From positions 1 to 7,198 of the forward strand of contig JASIJN010000386.1 in NCBI GenBank assembly GCA_030050125.1: 7,198 bases of DNA, in the 5' to 3' direction. Numbering within the stretch: position 1 is the first letter of the stretch; every line of letters begins with the position of its first letter. The notes under the pieces were generated by a model, which was not told the origin of the DNA, did no database searches, and saw only the letters and a list, made by a program, of their open reading frames with translations. The stretch is from Streptosporangiaceae bacterium. Lineage in GTDB: Bacteria; Actinomycetota; Actinomycetes; Streptosporangiales; Streptosporangiaceae. Both the position numbers and the translations under genes were made by a program. Positions 1 through 6,018 of the stretch are shown here, piece after piece.

Positions 1-26
1 ACCTAGCCGGCGGTCTGCTTCGCTGG

Positions 27-1280
27 TTATACCGGGGCGCGGTCCCCGGCGTTGCTGCGGTGCGCTGCGTCGGCGCGGTCTTGTGCGTCGGCGGGATCCT
101 CGGCGTCGGCGGCCTCGACATCGTCGCGGGAGATCCCGAGCAGGTGCAAGATCGCGTCCAGGTGGGGGACGTTGAGCGAGGCGTCGGCGGCGTCCCGGAC
201 CGCGGGCTTGGCGTTGAACGCGATGCCCAGGCCCGCGGTCGCGATCATGTCCAGGTCGTTGGCCCCGTCGCCGACCGCCACGGTCTGGCTCAGCGGGACC
301 CCGGTCCGGGCGGCGAAGTCGCGCAGCGCGGCCGCCTTGCCGGAGCGGTCGATCACCGGGCCGATGAGCTTGCCGGTCAGCTCGCCGTCGGCGATCTCCA
401 GGGTGTTGGCCGCGGCGTAGTCGAGGCCGAGTTCGGCGGCGAGCCCGTCGGTGAACTGGGTGAAGCCGCCGCTGACGATGCCGCACTTGTAGCCGAGCCG
501 CCGCAGCGTGCGGATGAGCGTGCGCGCGCCCGGGGCCAGCCGCAGCTCCGCCCGGACCTCGTCGATGACCGAGGCCCGGAGCCCGGCGAGCAGGGCCACC
601 CGTGCCACCAGCGCCGCGCGGAAGTCGAGTTCGCCGCGCATGGCCGCCGCGGTGATCTCGGCGACCTTCTCCTGGTTCCCGGCCCGGGCCGCGAGCAGGT
701 CGATGGCCTCCCCGCTGACCAGCGTCGAGTCCACGTCCATCACGACCAGGCGCATCGCGCGCCGGTGCAGGCCGCCTCGCTGGACCGCGACGTCGACGCC
801 GCGCTCGACCGACTCCTGAGCCAGGGCGGCGCGCAGCGTGGCCGGGTCGGCGCCGGAGATGTCGAACTCGATGCAGGTCACCGGCCGGTGGGCGAGCCTG
901 GAGATCCGCTCGATGTTCGCGCCGCTGGCGGCGATACGCCCGGCGATGCCTGCGATCGCGGCCGGGGGCAGCGGCCGGCCGAGGACGGTGACGTGCAGGC
1001 TGCCGCGGCGCAGGGCGGGCTCGGCCGAGCCGGCCGTGATCTCGGCGTCCAGGCCAAGGTCGGCGGCCAACGTGGTCACCTGGCGGTGAATCGCGGTCAG
1101 GTCGGGAGCGCTGGCGCAGGCCAGCAGCACTCCGAGGACCAGCCGGCCGCGGATCACGACCTGCTCGACGTCGAGCACGCTGAGCTCGTGCCCGGCCAGG
1201 ACCGAGAACAGGCGGGAGGTCACGCCGGGGCGGTCCCGGCCGGTCATGGTGATAAGCAGCGTCATCTGCGGCATCGACAT
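27..1280 (-). CDS. serB: Phosphoserine phosphatase SerB, two N-terminal ACT domains
   Basis: Cytoplasmic enzyme for the last step of serine synthesis, hydrolysing O-phosphoserine to serine. From the ATG at 1280 it is 417 residues. Two ACT-type domains lie at about 6-83 (with GRDRPGV) and 93-166, followed by a HAD-superfamily phosphatase domain at about 175-383. Visible HAD motifs are DVDST at 182-186 (nucleophile D182, acid/base D184), the MRGELDF stretch at 214-220, VSGG at 269-272, a lysine near 315 and GDGAND at 337-342. The ACT-ACT-HAD order matches mycobacterial SerB2, where ACT domains bind amino acids and control activity. The last ~33 residues are an Asp/Ala-rich tail outside the fold. 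A GTG at 1301 is in frame, but a likely -10 hexamer lies just inside it, so I prefer ATG 1280; ATG 1274 and 1265 are alternatives. It follows the QueA-like gene by 52 bases on the same strand, probably with its own promoter. Confidence 0.95.
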   Translation of the reverse strand: MSMPQMTLLITMTGRDRPGVTSRLFSVLAGHELSVLDVEQVVIRGRLVLGVLLACASAPDLTAIHRQVTTLAADLGLDAEITAGSAEPALRRGSLHVTVLGRPLPPAAIAGIAGRIAASGANIERISRLAHRPVTCIEFDISGADPATLRAALAQESVERGVDVAVQRGGLHRRAMRLVVMDVDSTLVSGEAIDLLAARAGNQEKVAEITAAAMRGELDFRAALVARVALLAGLRASVIDEVRAELRLAPGARTLIRTLRRLGYKCGIVSGGFTQFTDGLAAELGLDYAAANTLEIADGELTGKLIGPVIDRSGKAAALRDFAARTGVPLSQTVAVGDGANDLDMIATAGLGIAFNAKPAVRDAADASLNVPHLDAILHLLGISRDDVEAADAEDPADAQDRADAAHRSNAGDRAPV

Positions 1281-1290
1281 GGCGCTGCCC

Positions 1291-1296
1291 ACGCTA
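1291..1296 (-). promoter_or_regulatory. Candidate -10 hexamer of serB
   Basis: The minus strand reads TAGCGT here, fitting the actinobacterial TANNNT -10 pattern, and ten bases separate it from the ATG at 1280. A transcript from this site would start about 3-5 bases before that ATG and would exclude the upstream in-frame GTG at 1301. The same hexamer occurs before both genes of the divergent pair near 3100-3210. I see no clear -35 element, so this is a moderate call. Confidence 0.4.
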
Positions 1297-1332
1297 CCCA
1301 CCGGGAGCCATTGGGCGGGCCCACGGGTCGGG

Positions 1333-2379
1333 CTAGGGCAGCACCAGGTGCAGGTCGCCGAACTCGTGCCAGAGGTACCCGCGGTCGATCGCCGCCGCGT
1401 AGCAGCGGCCGAGCAGGTCGAGTCCGGCGAACGCGGCCAGCATCCGCAGGTGGGACGAGCGTGGCTCGTGCAGCCCGGTGATCAACCCGTCGACGGCCAG
1501 CAGCCGGTTGCCGGGATCGGGCGTGACGATGTGCTCGGTCCAGCCGGCCGACGGCCGCACCTGCCGCGGTCCGGGCAGCCGGGCGGCGGTCTCCAGCGCC
1601 CGCACCACGGTGGTGCCCACCGCGATCACCCGCCCGCCATGCCGCCGGGTCAGGTTGACCAGCCGGGCGGTGGCGGGCGGCACGTCATACGGCTCGGGGT
1701 AGGGGTCCTCGTCACCCTCCAGCGAGGAGACACCGGTGTGCAGGGTGACCGGGGCGAACGTGATCCCGCGCGCCACCAGGGCGCAGACGACGGCGGGCGT
1801 GAACGGGCGGCTCGCGCTCGGCATCTCCGCGCTCCCGGGCCTGGTGCCGAAGACCGTCTGATAGGCCTCGAGCGGCCACGGCCGGCGCACATAGGAGTAC
1901 CTGATCGGCTCTCCCCGGCGCAGCAGGTAGGGCAGCACCGCCGTGGACAGCCTGGCCCGCCAGAGCCGGGCAGTGAACCTCCCGCCCAGCGTCAGCACCG
2001 CCCCGCCGGGCAGCTCGAGCCGCTGGCCCGCAGACCCGCCGGGGTACGGCACGGTCGCGGGACCCTCGGCGGCGCGCAGCTCCACGAGCCAGTCCCCGTC
2101 CGGCAGCGGCGTGGAGAAGTGCACCGCCAGCCCGCCCGCCGCCGCAACCGCGGCCGGGATCGTGGCCGAAGTGTTGACCACGAGCAGGTCACCCGGCAGC
2201 AGCAGCCCGGGCAGGTCGGTGAACGCGCGATGGCCTATCTCGCCGGAGCCGCCGCGGCTCACCAGCATCGCGACCCCGTCTCTGGGCACTCCCCTGGCCT
2301 CCGGCGGCTCGTGAGCCTCGCGCTCAGGGGGCAGCGTGAAATCGAGCGCGATCCGGGCGTCGGCCAGGTCGAGGCTCAT
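1333..2379 (-). CDS. QueA-family (SAM:tRNA ribosyltransferase-isomerase-like) protein, divergent
   Basis: 348 residues, close to the usual QueA length. QueA transfers and isomerises the ribosyl part of S-adenosylmethionine onto preQ1-tRNA to give epoxyqueuosine. Family features run in order: LLVVNTSATIPAAV at 65-78 (canonical form near LVVNDTRVIPAR), YQTVFGTRPGS at 173-183 followed by SASRPFT at 188-194 (canonical TAGLHFT), VTLHTGVSSL at 211-220 (canonical ITLHVGLGTF), VIAVGTTVVRALE at 251-263 (very well kept), HEPRSSHLRMLAAFAG at 304-319 and GYLWHEFGD at 334-342. The fold is surely QueA, but the substrate-site motifs are altered in several places, so true QueA activity is doubtful and I withhold the symbol. 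Its ATG overlaps the stop of the upstream SDR gene (ATGA, 2376-2379), which implies translational coupling. No tgt, queC, queD, queE, queF or queG is in view. Confidence 0.85.
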   Translation of the reverse strand: MSLDLADARIALDFTLPPEREAHEPPEARGVPRDGVAMLVSRGGSGEIGHRAFTDLPGLLLPGDLLVVNTSATIPAAVAAAGGLAVHFSTPLPDGDWLVELRAAEGPATVPYPGGSAGQRLELPGGAVLTLGGRFTARLWRARLSTAVLPYLLRRGEPIRYSYVRRPWPLEAYQTVFGTRPGSAEMPSASRPFTPAVVCALVARGITFAPVTLHTGVSSLEGDEDPYPEPYDVPPATARLVNLTRRHGGRVIAVGTTVVRALETAARLPGPRQVRPSAGWTEHIVTPDPGNRLLAVDGLITGLHEPRSSHLRMLAAFAGLDLLGRCYAAAIDRGYLWHEFGDLHLVLP

Positions 2380-3086
2380 GAGGACGTCCCGGCGGGCATC
2401 AGTTCGGCGGCGCGGTAGCGCCCGCTCGGCAGACGCTCACCGATGAGTTTCTTGAACGCGCCGACTGAACTATCGGGGAGCGGCCGGTCGGAAATGTCCT
2501 CCCCGGGGAATGCCAGCTGGTGCATCTGGGTGCGCAGGTCGCCCGGGTCGACCCACCAGACGCGGACCAGGTTCTCCTCGGCGGCCAGGACGTTGCTGGC
2601 CTGCTCCAGGGCGGCCTTGGCCGCCCCGTAGCCGCCCCAGCCCGCGTAGGGCTCCACGGCGGCATCGGAGGTGATGTTCAGGACCGCGCCGCCGCGCCGG
2701 CGCAGCCCGGGCAGCAGCAGCTGGGTGAGCGCGACCGGCGCCAGCACGTTGACCTCGAAGGCGGCCCGCAGCTCGGCGATGGGGTAGTCGGCCATCGACG
2801 GAAGCGGGCTGGCGCCCAGGGTGCCCGCGTTGTTGATCAGCAGGTCGGGCCCGCCGAGGCCGGCCGCGGCCCGCGCGATGTCGGCGCGGTGGAGGGGATC
2901 GGTGACGTCGCCGGGCAGCACGATCACCCGGGCCCCGCCGGGCAGGCCGGCGGCCGCCACGCGGAGCGCCTCGCCGTCTCGCGCATCGATGACCAGCGAC
3001 CAGCCTTCGTCGGCCAGCCCGCGGGCCAGCGCCAGGCCGAGTCCGCGGGACGCCCCGGTGACCACGGCGTTCTTCGTGTTCGTCAT
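2376..3086 (-). CDS. Short-chain dehydrogenase/reductase (SDR)
   Basis: NAD(P)-dependent oxidoreductase of the classical SDR type, 236 residues from ATG 3086 and probably cytoplasmic. The Rossmann glycine motif TGASRGLG is at 10-17, NNAG at 85-88 and the structural Asn of EVNVLAP at 113. The catalytic Ser-Tyr-Lys are S140, Y153 and K157 (SxnYxxxK spacing), and PGDLRTQM after strand six is at 181-188. The full Asn-Ser-Tyr-Lys set suggests an active enzyme; the substrate cannot be read from the sequence. A GTG at 3095 is in frame, but it overlaps a TAGCGT hexamer. ATG 3086 sits 7 bases after that hexamer and 2 bases after GAGGA, so I chose it. It is the first gene of a minus-strand operon with the QueA-like gene and is transcribed divergently from the sensor kinase. 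Confidence 0.9.
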   Translation of the reverse strand: MTNTKNAVVTGASRGLGLALARGLADEGWSLVIDARDGEALRVAAAGLPGGARVIVLPGDVTDPLHRADIARAAAGLGGPDLLINNAGTLGASPLPSMADYPIAELRAAFEVNVLAPVALTQLLLPGLRRRGGAVLNITSDAAVEPYAGWGGYGAAKAALEQASNVLAAEENLVRVWWVDPGDLRTQMHQLAFPGEDISDRPLPDSSVGAFKKLIGERLPSGRYRAAELMPAGTSS

Positions 3087-3093
3087 GGTCCTC

Positions 3094-3099
3094 ACGCTA
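3094..3099 (-). promoter_or_regulatory. Candidate -10 hexamer of the SDR-QueA-like operon
   Basis: The minus strand reads TAGCGT, then seven bases, then the ATG at 3086. With normal -10 geometry transcription would begin at or within a base of the A of the ATG, giving a leaderless mRNA. A GAGGA also lies just before the ATG but is closer than ideal for a ribosome binding site. It mirrors the hexamer at 3198-3203 on the other strand. No good -35 is visible, as expected for an activator-dependent promoter. Confidence 0.5.
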
Positions 3100-3135
3100 G
3101 GCAGCGTGGTCGGCGCGGCGCATCGGGCGCGCGTC

Positions 3136-3178
3136 GGGACCGGCCTGGTCCGATGGTCCTAGGACCTGCGGCTGGTCC
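3136..3178. promoter_or_regulatory. Cluster of GGTCC/GGACC inverted repeats, candidate operator
   Basis: Five elements lie within 42 bases between the divergent genes: GGACC at 3137-3141, GGTCC at 3147-3151, GGTCC at 3155-3159, GGACC at 3162-3166 and GGTCC at 3174-3178. They form a perfect 12-base palindrome GGTCCTAGGACC (3155-3166), an inverted pair with a 5-base spacer (3137-3151) and one with a 7-base spacer (3162-3178). The last element falls where the -35 of the kinase promoter should be. The GGGACC/GGTCC vocabulary resembles DosR/DevR-type operators of the NarL family, but the spacing does not match that consensus exactly. A plausible ligand is the response regulator encoded at 4386. 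Confidence 0.5.
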
Positions 3179-3197
3179 GCGCGGCCCGCGACGCCGG

Positions 3198-3203
3198 TAG
3201 CGT
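3198..3203 (+). promoter_or_regulatory. Candidate -10 hexamer of the sensor kinase operon
   Basis: TAGCGT followed by seven bases and then GTG at 3211, the same arrangement as the opposing SDR promoter. It predicts a leaderless transcript starting near 3210-3211. No Shine-Dalgarno sequence precedes either the GTG at 3202 or the one at 3211, which supports the leaderless reading. A GGTCC element overlaps the expected -35 region. Confidence 0.5.
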
Positions 3204-3210
3204 GCGGTAT

Positions 3211-4389
3211 GTGAGCGAGGAGCGGCGCCGCGGCGGCCCGGCCGGGGGGCCGGGCAGCCAGGACGACGTGCTGGAGCGGGTCAGCCAGGTGGTGCTGGCC
3301 GTGGCCCGGCAGCTGTCCACCCGCGACGTGCTGCAGGTGATCGTCAGGTCGGCCCGCTCGCTCATGCAGGCCAGGTACGCCGCGCTCGGAGTCCCCGACG
3401 ACCACGGGTCGTTCGCCGAGTTCATCGTGGACGGGATACCGGAAGCCCAGCGCAAGGCGATCGGGCCGCTGCCGCGGCAGCACGGCATGCTGGGCGCGCT
3501 GCTGCGCGAGGGACGGCCGATCCGGGTGCCCGACATTCGCGCCGACGCCCGGTTCGAGGGCTGGCCTCCGGCCCACCCCGACATGTCGGACTTCCTGGGT
3601 GTCCCGATCCGGGACGGTCGCGAGGTGCTCGGCATCATCTTCGCCTCGTGCAAGCGCCGGCCCGGCGGGTTCACCGAGCGGGACGAGCGGCTGCTCGGGC
3701 TGTTCGCGTCGCATGCCGCGATCGCGCTGACCAACGCCAGGCTCTACGAGCGCGGCCGGGAGCTGTCCGTGCTCGAGGAGCGGGCCCGCCTGGCCCGGGA
3801 GCTGCATGACGCGGTCTCGCAGAAGCTTTTCAGCATCAGGGTCAAGGCCCGGGCGGCCGAGGTGCTGGTCGGCCGGGACCCGGACCGGGCCGTCGCCGAG
3901 ATCCAGAGCGTGGCCACGCTGAGCGGCCAGGCCCATGCCGAGCTCAGGGCGGTGATCGACGGGCTGGCGCCGCCGGACCTGGCCGCGGGCGGGCTGGCCG
4001 GCTCGCTGCGCAGCTACGCGGTGCTCGCGGGCCGGACCCACGGGGTCGAGGTGGGGTTCCACGCGGACCCCGAGCTGCCCGCGCTGGGAGCGCAGCGGGA
4101 GACCGCGGTCTACCGGGTGGCCCAGGAGGCGCTGCACAACGCGTTGCGGCACTCTGGCGCGACCACGATCTGCGTGTCGCTGTTCGCCCGGCGGCGCCGG
4201 GTAATCCTCGAGGTCGCCGATCAAGGGCGAGGGTTCGTGGCCGGGGCTCCGTCTGGCGGCCTGGGCCTGGCCTCCATGCGTGAGCGCGCGGCGTCGGTGG
4301 CCGGCACGCTGACGGTGCGTTCGGCGCCCGGGGAGGGAACGCTGGTGCGGCTGGAGCTTCCCGTCGCGGCGGGGGCGGGGTCCTCATGA
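3211..4389 (+). CDS. GAF-domain sensor histidine kinase, DosS/NarL-type
   Basis: Two-component sensor, 392 residues from GTG 3211, with no membrane segment and so cytoplasmic. A single GAF domain (about 38-178) is followed by a HisKA_3 dimerisation domain with phospho-acceptor H199 in RELHDAVSQ and an HATPase_c domain: N-box QEALHNALRHS with N310, G1 box DQGRG at 337-341 and G2 box GGLGL at 349-353. The GAF domain resembles GAF-A of mycobacterial DosS/DosT, including a HPDM-SDFLGVPIR segment whose H122 aligns with the DosS haem ligand His149; the position of DosS Tyr171 is F144. Haem binding is therefore possible but not shown. Only one GAF is present, where DosS has two. The stop overlaps the response regulator start (ATGA), so this is a cognate pair. 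In-frame GTG 3202 is an alternative start; I chose 3211 from the hexamer spacing. Confidence 0.92.
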   Translation: MSEERRRGGPAGGPGSQDDVLERVSQVVLAVARQLSTRDVLQVIVRSARSLMQARYAALGVPDDHGSFAEFIVDGIPEAQRKAIGPLPRQHGMLGALLREGRPIRVPDIRADARFEGWPPAHPDMSDFLGVPIRDGREVLGIIFASCKRRPGGFTERDERLLGLFASHAAIALTNARLYERGRELSVLEERARLARELHDAVSQKLFSIRVKARAAEVLVGRDPDRAVAEIQSVATLSGQAHAELRAVIDGLAPPDLAAGGLAGSLRSYAVLAGRTHGVEVGFHADPELPALGAQRETAVYRVAQEALHNALRHSGATTICVSLFARRRRVILEVADQGRGFVAGAPSGGLGLASMRERAASVAGTLTVRSAPGEGTLVRLELPVAAGAGSS

Positions 4390-5024
4390 CGGGGCGGATC
4401 ACCGTGCTGATCGCCGACGATCATCCGGTCGTCCGGCAGGGGCTGCAGGTCCTGCTCAGCGTGCAGGACGACATCGACGTGATCGGCGAGGCCGCCGACG
4501 GTCAGCAGGCCGTGGCCATGGCGGCGGAGCTGAAGCCGGACGTGATCCTGCTGGACATCAAGCTCCCGGGCATGGACGGCATCGAGGTGCTGCGGGAGCT
4601 GCGGGATTCCGGCATGGCCACCCGGGCCCTGGTGCTGACCAGCGCGTCGGACCGGGCGCTGGTGACGCTGGCCGTCCAGGCGGGCGCCGCGGGCTTCCTG
4701 TACAAGGACGTGGATCCGGACGCGCTGGTCCGGGCCCTGCGGTCGGTGCACGACGGCAACACGCTGCTCGCGCCGGAGGCGGCGGGGTCGCTGCTGCGCT
4801 CGGGCACGACGGCGTCGGCCGTGCGCGGCATCGGCGCGCTCACCGGCCGCGAGCGCGAGGTACTGGCCCAGATCGCCGACGGCCGGTCCAACCGGGAGAT
4901 CGCCAGGCTGCTGCGGGTATCCGAGAAGACCGTCAAGACGCACGTCAGCTCGGTGCTGGCCAAGCTCGGCGTCGCCGACCGGACCCAGGCCGCCCTATTT
5001 GCCGTAAGGCAGCTCGAGAGATAA
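4386..5024 (+). CDS. NarL/FixJ-family response regulator
   Basis: DNA-binding transcription factor, 212 residues, partner of the kinase just upstream (ATGA overlap at 4386-4389, so co-translated). The receiver domain spans about 5-120, with the acidic pocket D11/D12, phospho-acceptor D57 in LLDIKLPGMDG, the switch T85 and the conserved K107 in LYKD. The C-terminal LuxR/GerE helix-turn-helix runs from about 150 to 210, starting with LTGREREVL at 152-160 and including NREIARLLRVSEKTVKTHVS at 169-188. All residues needed for phosphorylation are present. Family members bind inverted repeats as dimers; the GGTCC/GGACC cluster at 3136-3178 is an obvious candidate target, which would make the system autoregulated and control the SDR-QueA-like operon. 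It is DosR-like in architecture, but orthology to DosR is not established. Confidence 0.95.
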   Translation: MTGRITVLIADDHPVVRQGLQVLLSVQDDIDVIGEAADGQQAVAMAAELKPDVILLDIKLPGMDGIEVLRELRDSGMATRALVLTSASDRALVTLAVQAGAAGFLYKDVDPDALVRALRSVHDGNTLLAPEAAGSLLRSGTTASAVRGIGALTGREREVLAQIADGRSNREIARLLRVSEKTVKTHVSSVLAKLGVADRTQAALFAVRQLER

Positions 5025-5027
5025 TTT
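4999..5027 (+). promoter_or_regulatory. Candidate promoter of the ABC ATPase gene, inside the response regulator 3' end
   Basis: TTGCCG at 4999-5004, a 17-base spacer, then TAATTT at 5022-5027 gives a reasonable housekeeping-type promoter overlapping the last codons and the TAA stop of the response regulator. It lies in a locally A/T-richer patch unlike its surroundings. It would let the ABC ATPase be expressed apart from the two-component operon with a leader of roughly 70 bases. Judged by eye only. Confidence 0.35.
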
Positions 5028-5093
5028 GGCCCGACCCCGGCAGAGCGGCGCGGCGGCGCACGCGGGATTCGAGCCGAGGATCACGAAGTGCCG

Positions 5094-5098
5094 GGAGG
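5094..5098 (+). promoter_or_regulatory. Ribosome binding site fixing the ABC ATPase start
   Basis: GGAGG lies within the run GGGAGGGAG, seven bases before ATG 5106. It is the strongest Shine-Dalgarno sequence in the window and rules in favour of that ATG over the in-frame GTG at 5088, which sits upstream of it. Confidence 0.75.
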
Positions 5099-5105
5099 GA
5101 GCCGC

Positions 5106-5900
5106 ATGTCGGACGAGGTACTGCGGCTTCGCGGGGTCGGAGTCCGGTACGAGAGGTCGATGCTGCTCAGGGACGTCGACTGGACCGTCCGCAGCGACGA
5201 GAGCTGGGTGGTCATCGGTCCCAACGGGGCGGGCAAGACGACCCTGCTCCAGGTCGCCGGGGCGATGCTGACGCCGACCGAGGGTACGGCGGAGATCCTC
5301 GGCGAGCCCCTCGGCGACGCGGACCTGCAGGACCTGCGCAGCCGGATCGGGTTCGCCAGCGCGCTCGTGGCCGACCAGGTGCCGCCCGCGGAGAAGGTCA
5401 TCGACCTGGTGCTGACCGCCTCATACGGGATCCTTGGCCGCCACGCCGAGGACTACGACTCGTTCGACGTGACCCGCGCGGTCGAACTGCTCGACGCGCT
5501 CGGCTGCGCGCACCTGATCCGGCGCCGGTTCGCCACCCTGTCGGAGGGCGAGCGCAAACGAGTCCAGATCGCCCGCGCGCTGATGCCCGATCCGGAACTG
5601 CTGCTGCTCGACGAGCCCGCGGCCGGGCTGGACCTGGGCGGACGCGAGGACCTGCTCCGGCGGGTCTCCGCGCTGGCCGCCGACCCGAAGGCCCCCATGA
5701 TCGTCATGGTCACGCACCACGTCGAGGAGGTGCCTGAGGGGTTCACGAGCGCGATGCTGCTGCGCAAGGGCACGGTCCTCGCGGCCGGGCCGCTCCCCGA
5801 GGTGTTCACCGAGCGCAACCTGTCCAAGTGCTTCGGCGTGCCGCTGGTGATCGAACACCGTGGCGCACGCTGGACCGCCCGGGCCGGGCGGGTGCGCTGA
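5106..5900 (+). CDS. Orphan ABC transporter ATP-binding protein, ModF/YlmA-like
   Basis: ABC ATPase of 264 residues with one nucleotide-binding domain and no membrane part. Walker A GPNGAGKTT is at 38-46, the signature is LSEGE at 145-149 (variant of LSGGQ), Walker B LLLLDE at 165-170 has catalytic E170, the D-loop AAGLD is at 172-176 and the H-loop histidine is H204 in VTHH. All catalytic residues are present. The Q-loop region reads RIGFASALVADQ (80-91), with no glutamine in the usual place, as also seen in ModF/YlmA-type ATPases (COG1119). No permease or binding protein lies next to it, so molybdate uptake should not be assumed; this group also contains stand-alone ATPases of unknown role. 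The start is set by the GGAGG at 5094. It lies 81 bases after the response regulator and may be read from its own promoter. Confidence 0.9.
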   Translation: MSDEVLRLRGVGVRYERSMLLRDVDWTVRSDESWVVIGPNGAGKTTLLQVAGAMLTPTEGTAEILGEPLGDADLQDLRSRIGFASALVADQVPPAEKVIDLVLTASYGILGRHAEDYDSFDVTRAVELLDALGCAHLIRRRFATLSEGERKRVQIARALMPDPELLLLDEPAAGLDLGGREDLLRRVSALAADPKAPMIVMVTHHVEEVPEGFTSAMLLRKGTVLAAGPLPEVFTERNLSKCFGVPLVIEHRGARWTARAGRVR

Positions 5901-6005
5901 CCTGCTCCGGCCTCGTCGGATGGCCGTGCTCCGGCTCGCGGGCGGCAGGGGCGCACGTGGGGAACGTCACATGATCGGGCCGGGGCCGGACAGGGCCTGT
6001 TCCCC

Positions 6006-6011
6006 TACGAT
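6006..6011 (+). promoter_or_regulatory. Candidate -10 hexamer of the TauE/SafE gene
   Basis: TACGAT fits TANNNT. Transcription would start near 6018, giving a leader of about 14 bases that contains the GAGAGG at 6021-6026 before the TTG start. An ATG lies 7 bases after the hexamer, the same spacing as in the two divergent promoters. No clear -35 is visible. Confidence 0.4.
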
Positions 6012-6018
6012 CTTGATC

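Noticed and set aside
1..26. Terminator or partial gene at the left edge after serB
   Set aside because: Only 26 bases are available, with no hairpin followed by a T-run and no supported reading frame.
60..2418. Long plus-strand open frames (60-1481 and 1246-2418) opposite serB and the QueA-like gene
   Set aside because: They have low-complexity Arg/Gly/Pro/Gln composition and no domains; the opposite strand carries well-supported enzymes.
3136..3151. Exact DosR box in the divergent intergenic region
   Set aside because: GGGACC and GGTCC half sites are present, but the distance between them differs from the DosR consensus, so I call only a candidate operator of related style.
3097..4224. 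Long open frame (375 codons) on the minus strand opposite the sensor kinase
   Set aside because: It is rich in Arg, Pro, Gly and Gln with no recognisable domain, and lies fully opposite a gene with clear GAF, H-box and ATPase motifs. This is usual for high-GC DNA.
5066..5085. T-loop-like sequence (GGATTCGAGCC) in the gap before the ABC gene
   Set aside because: The bases flanking the loop do not pair as a five-base T-stem, and no acceptor, D or anticodon arm is found around it.
5908..5926. Hairpin CGGCC-N9-GGCCG after the ABC gene as a terminator
   Set aside because: Short stem, nine-base loop and no T-run; stems like this are common by chance at this G+C content.
5961..5988. ECF-sigma type promoter starting with GGAAC upstream of the permease
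   Set aside because: No CGTT-like -10 element at the expected 16-17 base spacing.
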